Part shown: positions 24,507 through 36,500 of the stretch, piece after piece | Numbering within the stretch: the first letter of the stretch is position 1 | Layout: every line of letters begins with the position of its first letter | Assembly: GCA_964019165.1 (NCBI GenBank) | Contig: OZ025270.1 | Coordinates: 18,010,659 to 18,074,658, forward strand | Source: Mastigias papua | Lineage: Eukaryota > Cnidaria > Scyphozoa > Rhizostomeae > Mastigiidae | DNA length: 64,000 bases | Direction of reading: 5' to 3' | Position numbers and translations under genes: made by a program | Notes under the pieces: model-generated | Database searches by the model: none | What the model was told of the DNA's origin: nothing | The model's input: the letters and a program-made list of their open reading frames with translations, nothing else

Positions 24507-27500
24507 ATGAGGCTGCTTTTCCTTCTGCTTGCAGTTGCAGGTAATTGATTCATTTTTGTATACAAATACTCGTTCTTACATTTTTTAATCCATTCACTTG
24601 ATATAGTATAATATTTGTAGCTTCTACTCGGTTTTATGTAGCTTCTACTCGGTTTTATGTCCATATCCCTCTGGTTTATATCATGAACAAACCCTTAGCT
24701 GTTTAGTGTGTTGCCCATTGCAATTGTAAGTAATCTGGTGAAATTCGTAAGCTAGAATGCACGACAGCTAAGCGATGTTTTTAATTTTTATTTACTATAT
24801 GATCATTGATTCTATTTCGCATGCGCGCACTTTTGATGGTTGTAAAGCTATGGTTGGGCCCTTTACATTCTTTGCCTTTCCTGCCAAAGATCTTTGACTT
24901 TTCCCTGTTGGCATAAAGTGGATGAATAGTTAGGAAGGAAAGCACAAAAACCTGGGGTGCTATTGCAGAATTGTACCTCTCCTAGAAATAGACGAAAATA
25001 TTGGAGAATTTTACCTTTCGTGCACTTGTTGGTCCGCACTGTGGAGTATGTAAGTTTTCAACAAGATCCCGTCCGTGCAAAAGTGAGTTTTAAGGCGTGC
25101 GTGCGTGTATTATTGCTAAGGTACGTACTGCACATGCACACGTGCATATACCACGACGTGAGCGTGCACACATAGCTACTTCCTCCCATGCAGATGATGT
25201 TCAAAAGCAACAATGTTGTGTGTGCGGTTGCAGTGTTGTGCGTGCGGTTGCAGTGTTGAGCGTGCTGCTGCAATGTTGTGCGTGCGGCTACGTTGTTGTG
25301 CGTGCGGCTGCAGTACTCCTCAGTATGGGTGTTGGTTGTGAAGTGCGGAACTGCTAGTATACTGTATTCCAAGTAGCGCATTGAACAACTCGTTTTTAGA
25401 TTTGTGTAAAAATACGAAGTTAACACAGAGAAACTTGCGAGCATAGCGATTGTACAAGGATGAAAACAGAACACACACAAATGGATGGTCGATTAACATC
25501 AACCTTAAAATGATCTTTTTCATCGTCGTTCTTACCCTGTGATCTATACGCTCTTAAACCGGAAACGTATTGTGATTGGTTAGCTGTGCTGAGCCTTAGC
25601 GACTCGGTAGCAACCAGCTAATATTTACAAGTTGTGCCATACTTTCACTATTTAGTGGAGTGAAATGCAACATGTGGTGAACTGTTCGACGGAGAAAACA
25701 CTTGAATTCCATCACAAGTTATTACTAGAATTGACTGACTTTTGCTATTTTTCATTTTTCTTCATACACTTCGTTGAAAGGATTGTGTCTCGTTATTGAA
25801 TGTCGTTTGAACTTTTGAGCTGCAGTTAGGCCATTGACTTCCCGTTTCATCGCACTATGTTTACGAATGTGTATGTATTATGTTAATCGAAATTAGTTGC
25901 TGTATTGATAGTTTGTTAGCTTATCCCTGAATTGCTGTTCATCAAAAAGGATTGGCTCTCGTTATTACCAGCTACTTGATCGTTATAATATTTCAACTTC
26001 AGGTTTTGGTTAGGCCAGTGGCTTCTCGTCTAATTATTGCACATCGCTTTTATATGGTGTGAATAGCGCTCCAAGATCATGCCGAATTATTGCTCTGTTT
26101 ACGGCTGCTATAGTTCTTCAGTGAAAAATCCAGACTTGTCATTTTTCCGTTATCCTAAGGATGTAAAACTGCTTAACGCTTGGGTTTGTCGCGTAAGGAG
26201 AGAGAATTTTACCCCTAGTTCAACATCATATGTATGTTCTAGGCATTTTCTTGAACATGACATGTACGTGCCAGATACAGACACGCCACATACCTACAAA
26301 AAACGCCGCCTATGCAAGGGTGCAGTACCAAGCGTTAATCTTCGTGGTAAACCTGACGATGAGAAAGTAGGGAAGCGTTCCACTCGTGTCCTAAATAGAG
26401 ACAAAAGAACAGCAGAATCAGCAGATGCTGTAGAAGTAGTAGGTCTGGACGCCTTTGAAAACGCTGCTTTTAAGCCAGTCTTCGCAACGCCAGCTGCAAG
26501 CTCCTGTGAAAAAATTTGTAATGCAACTGCTGATGTAGAACAACTTGTACAAAAAATCGAATGTCTTCAAAAACTTACATTTACGTTTTCAAATTTGTCT
26601 GATACTGACGTAAAAAATTATACTGGCGTTGCAAGTTCAATTTTTGAAGCAATTGTGGACATGATTAAAGTAGTTTCCCCATTAAATTATTGGTCTGGCA
26701 AGGCAGTTAGAACAATTAGTGTGGAGAACCAACTTCTGATATGTCTTATGAGACTTCGACTTGATTTGCCCTATTTTGATCTTGCTCAGAGATTTGGTTT
26801 GAGTCAGACAACTATTCAAAACATTTTCATGACTTTTCTACATGCTTTACATGAGATCATCGTTGTTGGGTGCATGTCCAGTATTCCATCACAATTAAAA
26901 AACAAATCGAGTTTACCAGATTTATTTGGAGATTTTACAAATTGTAGACTTATTATAGACTGCACAGAATTTAGAATTGCAGCTCCAAGGAGTGACCTTT
27001 TAGCAGCCTCAGCAGTTTACAGCAATTATAAACATTATTTGACAGCCAAGTTCTTAATCGGTGTAGCTCCCAATGGAGCAATTACATTTGTTAGCCAAGG
27101 GTTTCCTGGAGGCACGAGTGACAAAGTAGTTACATGTGAATCTGGAGTTTTATCACACTTAAAGGTGAGTCTTATGGCAATATGGACTCTAGTCTGCTTT
27201 GCACATCATGTTTCTATAATGGTTTTAAGTCTCCTCATGAAGACATACCTGAGCAACTTAAAAGGATAGGCATATATAGCTTTGCCATTGGGTTAGTTAC
27301 TAAGTATTGATGATTACCTCCTGTGTATTACTGGTATTATTTCATGAAGGTACTCTTAATTGTAAGCTGAGTAAGTTCCTTCTCTTACAGGCTGGTGACT
27401 TGATTTTAGCAGACAAAGGATTTGTCATTCATGACATACTTCCAAAGAATGTTTTTTTAAATATGCCTGCCTTCCTTTCTGGTAAAACCAAATTTACAAA

Positions 27501-30500
27501 GGAAGAGGCTGTATATTCTCGAAAGCTCTCAAGATGCAGGATTCATGTAGAAAGAGCAATTGAGCGGTTAAGGAACTACAAAATTCTTGGATACATTAAT
27601 GGTCATCTAAGGCCTTTCACAGACATAATTGTTCAAGTGTGTGCAGCACTTGTTAACCTACAGACACCCATTATAGCAGGAATTTTCCAAGAATACCAGG
27701 CAGGCATTACTTCCAGCAAAGACCCAATACCATAGACTATTGTATTGAAACTGATATATTTTTACACTCATTACTCATCCTCTTTCAAAAAACAGGTTGG
27801 AATTAAGTCATTCAAATAAAACTCCTTAAGCATGGGGACATACTTGGCCTCCCAAGCTAAGTCTTTCTCAATCCTCAGAATTGCACAGTCCACTGTAGTC
27901 CAGATTACAAAATGGGCCCATGTAACATTAGCTGCCAGAATCTCTGCCTGGACTTGATGCCAATAATTGTGTTCTTTGTTTAGCTCTTTGGTAGCTGTTA
28001 GAAAAAAACTCTTCTTTTTGTCCTTGCCCTTTAATTCTTCAGCTACCATTTGATTTATGGAAGAGTTCCTATGAGACCAAGGGCATTTTATTTCTAATAC
28101 CCCTTGAGTAGCTGCCCCCTCTTGACTCATATCAAAAATTATCCCATCAGGACTACTTCCCAAAAACCCACAAGGAAGCAAGACAAGACCAATTGGCTGA
28201 ACATGATTCCCAGTAATTTCTTGGTATTTAGCAATAGCACTGGCTTCATGCATTTGCCCCCACAATACTGAGTCTTTGCTGCCAATTGAATACTCGCCCC
28301 TTAGTCTTTTGAACAGTGATGGTGGAAAGGGTTTCTTACTTTGTTCCTTTCTCAAACATGCAGCAATGACCTCACCAAAATTGCTTCCAGTCAACCTAAG
28401 TTTACGAAACTGGCCCCACAATGCAGATTTTCTTTGTTCAACAGTTGCCCTAGCAAGCCAAGAGATTTGCTCCTTAGTTACTGTAGCTTTTTCAATAAAT
28501 ATACATTTATCAGTGATAAAATCCTCCATAATATCCTCTATTAAGTATGGTGCCAAATTAGATACTGAATGTGATGGCTCAGGCCCTAGGATCCACTGAA
28601 GTGGCAAGCAATCTCCACTTTTAGATGCTGCTGTTAATTTTTCACAAAAATAGTCCCTGTCTTCTGTTGTGATCTCTCTGGAGCAGGCTTTATACCCAGG
28701 TTTTGGGTGAGGAAAAAATTCTGCCAGTGTTTTAGTGCCTAGTTTGGCAGCTTTCTTTGGTTTTGCCAGCCAGGTATTGGGCAAGTCAGTCTTTGACATA
28801 CCCTTTTTGTTCACATAAATGGCCGTTGCAGCCATATGGCTACAAATCCAATTGCCACGAGGGCATTCACAATTCCCCATTAAAATACCACCATCACCAT
28901 CAATAGTAAGAGTCACCGAGTAACTCTTATCTTTCATGGATGCCCTTACTTTGGAAACAACTGTCAAGCCAGTCAAACGTAAGTCTAGCACAAAGTCAGC
29001 CTTATATTTCAATTCTCCTTTGGTTATGGTATTGGTATCCTCTTTGAAAAAATTCACCATTCCAGCTATTGTGATTATTTCATTAGCCATCTTTGAACTT
29101 ACTCCACGAGATTTATGGACGAAGCGACAAAACGATGAATGTATTTTAAAGAACTCAAAAAATGAACAACATATTATATACAACCAAAATCAATATGTAT
29201 TGCGGTAAAACGAGAATTCAATGGCCTAACCGCGCAGCTCAAAAGTTCACACGATGTTCAATAACAAGAGAGAGAATCCTTTCGACGAAGTGAATGATGA
29301 TAAATTAGCAAAAGTCCAATCTGGTATTAACTTGTGATGACACTCAAGTTTTTACTCCGTTGGAATCTTCATTAAGTGTTTGACACTACACTAATTAGCA
29401 GAAGTATCGTGAAACTTATGAATGTTAGCTGGTTGCTACCGAGTCGCTAAGGCTCAGTACACTTGACCAATCACTACACGTTTCCGGTTTAAGAGCGTAT
29501 TGTTCGGCTGCGCTTTCCACCAGAACACACGCTGAACTACGTAAGCAATGAGCATAAAATTAAAGCTAGTGTCTTTGATTGACATGTGTGGAGTTCTTTT
29601 CAATTTTCGTTTTCTGATGTATTTCAACACTCCCACTCGAAAATGTTAAAAGAACTACAACACTAAATCATGTTCAAGCGTATAGATGTAGTATATAGTC
29701 ACATAAATGCATTGTTCATATTGAATTCAAGATTCCCATTTGATCTCTCAACCTTTGAAATTTTGTCTTGTCTAATGACTTTGTGAACACATCTGCTATC
29801 ATGTCCTCTGTTGGACAATACTTCAACTTTAATTCTTTGCTCTCAATCTTTTCTCGAATGTAATGATATCTGATGTCGATGTGTTTAGTACGTGAGTGGA
29901 ATTTTGGATTGCTGCTTAAAGCTATAGCCCCTTGATTATCTTCATGGATTACCGTATGCTGTTCTTGTTTGAAATTCTTTATCGCTCAATAACGATCGTA
30001 GCCATAGCGCTTCTTGCAATGCAAAGCTAGCAGCAATATATTCGGCCTCAATGAACGAAAGAGCTACTATTGGTTGTTTCTTGCTTGTCCAGCTAATCAA
30101 TCCACCACATAGAAAATATCCATAGCCTGACTGAGACTTTCTACCGTTGGAATTCCTCCCCCAATCTGCATCGATGTACCCTTCTAGCTTTACGCTGTCA
30201 TCTTTAGCTCCACTAAACTGTATTCCGAAACTAACTGTTCCTTTGATATACCGAAGTATTCTTTTAGCTGCTGTCAAATGAGCCTGGCTGGGATTTGACG
30301 AAAACTGATTAACTGACCCTAGTGCTTGTGCAATGTCTGGTTAAGTACCTGTAACTGCAAAGGTTAAACTTCCAATTAAAGCTTGATATTCTTGCTTGTT
30401 ACCAGGATTCCCTTCATTCTGTATCAGCAGTGTATTTTGTTCTTGAGGAGTTGCTACTACCTTTGCAATTTTCCATACTGAACCTCTTTAATACATCAGT

Positions 30501-33500
30501 TAGATACTTAGTTTGATGTAGAATCATTTGCTTTTTCTCTCTATTTCTCTGAATTTGAATTCCTAAGCAATGATATGCCTCATCGAGATCCTTTGTGTGA
30601 AAACGTTTCTCTAGAAGCTCTTTTTCTCCTTTCAATAACTCAAGCTTGTTGCTTGCTAACAGTAAATCGTCAACGTATACCACAATGTATACAAAATTTT
30701 CTCCTACTCTCTTGATATACATACACGAGTCAACTGTGCATTACTTGTATCCAGACTCTTTTAGAAATCGGTCAAAAGTCTCATACCAGCATCTGGACGC
30801 TTGCTTTAGACCGTAGAGACTTTTGTTAAGCTTACAAACGAGATTCTCTTGCCCTTGCTTGACATAACCCTCTGGCTGCTTCATATAAATCTTCTCTTGT
30901 AAGTCACCATTTAAAAACGTAGTTGAAACATCCATCTTATGTAGTTCCATTATACTTTCTGCACAACTGTAACACGTACTTGCAATTTCCCACCAATTAC
31001 CAGTTATAGTATTATCTCTTTCTGGTGGTTTTCTTATGCGTTCTGATCGACGAGGAAGTTATCTGTTTTCATTCTGAACTTCCTTATCAGCATTTTTAGC
31101 AGTGTTATCGTGGACTCTTTCTCCATTTACTAACTGCTCTTCTTCCAATGTTACTTCATCAGAAGTTGTCAATTCAACTGGATACATCTCAGAAACAGAA
31201 AGTTCTTTTCTTGTTTTAATGCGGCCATCAAAATCATGCTCAAAAAATGTAACATCTCTGGATAAATGGATTTCTTTGCCTCTGAATCCCAAAGTCGATA
31301 TCCTTTTCTGCCAATGCAATATCCTACAAATATGCATTTAATAGGTTTTGCATCCCATTTCATTCTTGTTTCCTTAGGGACATGCATATAGGCTGTACAC
31401 CCAAACACTCTCAAATTGGATACATTTGGCTTGGTTCCATGGAAAAATTGATACGGTGTCATATACTCAACAGCTTTGGTTGGGCTTCTGTTTCTCAGTA
31501 TAGCTGCTGTTAGCACTGCCTCTGCCCAAAACCCATCAGGCAGACCCGCACCCTGAAGCATAGATCTTCCACATTCTTGTAAAGTTCGATTCATACGTTC
31601 TGCAACTCCATTTTGCTCTGGTGTTCGCGGAATCCTGATGTTGAATGCCTTTACTTGGGAGATATTCAACGAATGCACTTGATGTGTATTCACCACCATT
31701 ATCGGATCTCAAATACTTTATCTTTCTTCCTGTTACATTCTGTGCCATTGCTTCAAATTCTTGAATTTTACTCAAGACTTCATCTCTTCATCTATTTGCT
31801 TGTTTCTTCGGAAAAGGTTGTCTTATCTGTTTCCCTTTCAAGCAACCTTCACAAGCTTCTTCGATTTCATTCTTACTAAAGTTGAATGCAATTCCATCAA
31901 CGGGGTTTTGACTTTGCAAATCTCTCAAGCTCTTCTTATTGAGGTGCCCATATCTCTGGTGCCAAATCTCCTCTGAAACTTCTTTCAGATTAGCACTGTT
32001 AGCAGAATGCAGACTTTTATCCAAAACAGCTGTATCTAACTCATACAACTTTCCATTTAGTTTTTCTGAAACTAATACTGCTCCTTCATTATTTAGAACG
32101 ACAAATTTCTCTTTTCCAAATGATATTGAATAGCCTTTTCTAGTTATTCCGCTTAAAGATAACAGGTTCTTGGTTAACGCTGGCACATAAAGAACGTCTT
32201 CCAATTCTGCTGATTTACAAATTCCCCCTGAATTCAACGGCTTGACTGAAATATTGCCTTTTCCATATGCCTTCACTTCTCTGTCATCGCCTAATCGGAC
32301 TATTTCTGGCTTGAGAAATTCTCTGTAATTCTCAATAAACTCCCTTTTGTTTATCATGTGTTGAGACGCCCCTGAATCAACGCACCATGATGTACCTTCA
32401 ATCTTTTCATCATCTGATGTAGTCAAAAACAGATAATGCGGACTGTCATCACTAGGCTCGTTACTGACTGTGATATTGGCATGTTCCGTTTTCCTTCCAA
32501 CTGATATGGTTTTCTTTGGCTTTTGACATTGTTTTGCCCAATCCCCCTCCAAACCACAGTTAATGAATTTTCCCTTTTTTCTCCTTGGTTTTGCCCCTTG
32601 GTAATGCAATTTAAAGTGAGTTGTTGATACCATTGCCTTCTCAACGCTGCTAGTATTTATATCAGGATTTTCATTTCGCTTTCTTTCTTCATGTAGAAGT
32701 CTTGCTGTCACAAACTCCATGGTAAAAGTTTCAGCTCGGGATTCCAAAGCAACGCTGAGATTACCGTACGAATCTGGTAAACTACATAGCAGTATCATTA
32801 CCTGATCAGTATCATTACCTGATCGTCTTCTGTCATCGATGCTCCCACTGAATCAAGTTGTTCTGCCAGTGCGTTCATCTTGTTGATATGCTGCATCATG
32901 CTATCAGACTCATCCACTGTTATGGAAAATTACCTCTTTCGCAAAAATAATTTATTTGCTAAGGACTTTACTTGATAATGGTTCTCCAACCTATTCCATG
33001 CTTCTTGGGCGTTTTGCGACGATCGTACCAATGACAACTGATTGTCTCCCAGAGACAAACACATGGTAGCTAACACTTTCCTTGCTCGTTTCTTACACCG
33101 CTCCTTTTACACTTCGGTAAAAGAAGTACCAACAGGCTCCTTCTCATCTCCAGAAGCGATCCCCCAAAGATCTTTCTCCTCTAAGACCATCTGCATCTTG
33201 AGTTTCCATAAATGAAAATTCTCCCCATTGAACTTGTCAATTCTAAGCGATGCACTATCTTCGGAAGCCATCCTGTGAAATACCTCGAACTGCCCTTATC
33301 TATTTGCTCTCTGGGCCCATAACCTTTTAGATTTGTGTAAAATATGAAGTTAAACACAGAGAAACTTGCGAGCGTAGCGATTATACAAGCATGAACACAG
33401 AACACACACTGAACTACGTAAACAATAAGCATAAAATTAAATCTAGTGTCTTTGATTGGCATGTGTGGAGTTCTTTTCTATTTTCATTTTCTGACGTATT

Positions 33501-36500
33501 TCAACACTCATTTTTTATTCTGGGACCACAAGGACATCAACATCCTTTTGCGAGTAACAATAGATCGGGTCTGTACAGGATCTGCATGTATATATATTTT
33601 CAGTCCATGAAATTGTATTGTGTTCCGCCCATCCTCGATGCCGAGAGAGATAAGGTAACCAGGTTTTCCCGTGTGTTAGGTAACCATTTTGGATAGACAT
33701 TTGCAAAGGTCGATATCTCAAAACCAGAGAAAGTTTGCATTGCTTAGTCATTGCTACGAATTTAGATGCAGGGGGACTGGTATGACGCCCCCTTCCAAGC
33801 TTTCAGTTCGTTGTATAGTATTGTTATCAAGACGCAGGCGCGCTACGGGGTGGGTCTTGGGGCCCGACTGCAGAGTTTGGCGTTTTTCGACGAGATCTCG
33901 AGTGTGCACGAGCATAATGTCAGGTGTGCAAGTGTGCCCTTGGTTTCAGGCGCGCACTCCATTTTGCCACGCCCATTGCTAGGTGTGCACCACCATTTGT
34001 GAAAAGGAATCTAGAGTGTGCACTTGACAAATTCTGCAATCTGAACCTGGATGGTCTAGATCCCTACCCGTTTTTTCGACAAGATAAGTGCCCCTTTTCT
34101 GGACGAATTTCTACACTTTTTATTGTATTTTCGTTAAGCAGATCTGCCTATAATCTATGTTACACAAAAAACAACAAAATCCTGAAGCTTCCCTCACGAT
34201 TTTTTTGTTCCAACATCAGAAAAATATGATTTCAATATACATTCTTATTAGAAAGTATTTCGTGTGCCCTTTTTATTGATAAGACTCATGCCCTCAAAAC
34301 CCCTGCCCTCAAAAATCCCTGCCCTCAAAAACCCTTAGTTGCACGGTTGATACGGGACCTCCTTTTCCGTGCACATAGAATGTCGCTCGTAGTGTTCATG
34401 TCATATCTTCACTGAGTTATTTTATGCTATGTCTTCATAGGTACTGTAATATGGAAATAGCTGTTCATCCATGCTTTTATAAGGGTCTCGTTGTAACTGT
34501 AGTCGAAACGCAATGAGAATACTTCTTATAGTCACTCGAATGAGAACTATCGCTGAATGAATAATTATAAATCGACATAAAATATATATATAAAGAATTG
34601 CGCAACAACGAATTTAACGTCACGGGGGTTCTTCCAACATTTCCCCCTCCCTATATTCTGATAGCATCCCATGGGATGTTATCAGGCAATTGTCTAGCTC
34701 GTCTCTCTCTTCTTGGGAATTGTCTAGGAGGTGTAGGATTGTCTACATCTGAATCTTCTACATCTGATGCCAACTCGATGGAAATGTCACTACTGGCATC
34801 GTTATCTTCTTCTGAGGAAGAACTCTCAAAGGAGACAATAGTGTGGTGTGCCCGCGGGTCTTTGATACGAATATCAGAACTAACTACTTTGTGGTCTCCA
34901 TCTAAAAACGATTTGCACGGACAAAGTCTATCATGATGAACAATCTTCTTTCTGATGTTTTTTCGTTAAGAATTTCGAAGTTCACACCATTAGGGAGTTT
35001 CCGTAATATTGTCCATGGACCTTTGCGTCTAGGAGCTAATTTTCGATTTTCTCCCGTTTTGTAGAACTTGACTTTTAACCATACTTTCTCCCCCTCCTTA
35101 TAATCGTGAAAATGAATATGTTTGTTATACTGAGCTTGCATTTGTAGTTGGTTGAGGTGTAACTTCGAGGTGACGCTATTGAAAGTATCACGAAGAATCA
35201 AATATCGTTCTTGAGCATAATCCGTCGGAGTGGTAGGATCAGCGATTGGGGATGCATTATCGTTAAACAACACGTCAATCGGTAAACGTGCGGACCTACC
35301 AAAAACGATGTTGTATGGAATATGTTTCGTAGCTTTACTGATGGAGGTATTCAAAGCAAAGGCAATTTCTGGGAGCAGGGCTCGCCACTTATGCTGTGGA
35401 AGGTTTCGCGCCAATAGAATTGATCGTAAAATGTCTTTAATGCTTCGTATATTTCGTTCAGCGAATCCGTTGCCCTGTGAGTGGTATGCCGATGAACGAC
35501 GTTTTTCGATACCGAGTATATTACATATTTCTTTAATGGTGACACTATCGACATTAGAACCTTGATCACTAAGAAGGTAGTAAGGAGCTCCGTGAATGTA
35601 AATCCAGTATGACAACAAAGCATCCGCAATAACAGGGGCCGTCTGATCCTTAAGTGGAACCGCAGTAAGGTACTTCGAAAATATGTCCCCTATAATTAAA
35701 AAGTATTGAAAGCCCTGATGGTCCTTCGGCATAAATGCAATATCCAGTGAAATAAATTGCATCGGGGCCTCTGGAATTGCCATTGGAGAAAGAGGAGCTT
35801 TTGGTGGCTAGGAATCACATTTGGTTTGTTGACAGATGGAACAATGAGAGATAAAGTTTCGTACATACCCATACATGTTAGGCCAAAAAAAACGTTCTTT
35901 TAATTGTGCATAAGTCTTATCTGTGCCAAGATGAGCCGAGTTATGAATCTTACTAATTACGAACTTTCTCATTGTGCCAGGGACAAGCGGACGGCCGGAT
36001 TTGGTCAGGAGATCATTTTCTACTCTAAGCTGATTTCGAACACGCTTTAATCTACCTTGAATGATAGGTTCTCCGTTCTGCACCAGCCTTTTGTTAATAC
36101 TAATCACTGGGTCGACACCTTGTTCGCGTTTCAATTGTTCAATAAAAGCACCATGGTCAATTGTATAAATTTTGTCCTCGAACGACGATTGCGGCTGTTG
36201 TTCATTTGCAGCACGATTACGAGACAACAAATCGGCTTTAACGTTATCTTTACCTGGTATATACTGGACAGTATAATTATATTCCTCTAATTCTGCAATC
36301 CAACGGCTAAATTTCCCACGGGGGTCTTTTTGTTTTCGGAGATGGACGAGAGGATTGTGGTCCGAGCGCAGTATAAATTCGGTTCCCAGCAAATATACAT
36401 GCCAGTGACGAACAGCTAGTATTAACGCAAAAGCTTCTTTAGCGATTGGGGCCCAGTTACGTTGAGAGCCAGTGAAAGAAGTTGAAAAGTATGCAATTGG

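Larger units (their letters stand above)
25548..29498. mobile_element. Complete ISL2EU-like DNA transposon
   Basis: A 3951 bp element flanked by AT on both sides (25546-25547 and 29499-29500). The first 78 bp (ACGCTCTTAAACCGGAAACG...) are inverted at the right end with about six mismatches, and weaker inverted similarity extends to about 300 bp (25548-25850; 29195-29498). It carries two convergent genes: a THAP plus IS5-like DDE transposase, and a SWIM plus YqaJ nuclease-like protein. That gene pair with an AT duplication is the hallmark I know for the ISL2EU superfamily. Confidence 0.88.
25394..33506 (-). mobile_element. Decayed Ty1/copia LTR retrotransposon (3' LTR split by nested insertions)
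   Basis: Minus-strand element flanked by CTCGT (25389-25393) and CTCAT (33507-33511), with the empty site preserved in copy B near 62388. The 182 bp 5' LTR is 33325-33506. The 3' LTR is split into 25394-25476 and 29521-29629. The primer-binding site GGTTATGGGCCCAG (33324-33311) directly follows the 5' LTR, and GAGTGGGAG precedes the 3' LTR as polypurine tract. LTR copies differ at about 7-8% of sites by eye. Confidence 0.9.

Noticed and set aside
34962..34975. Programmed -1 frameshift at the A-run in gypsy Pol
   Set aside because: The AAAAAAC heptamer is not in the register a canonical -1 slippery site needs; an indel or assembly error is at least as likely.
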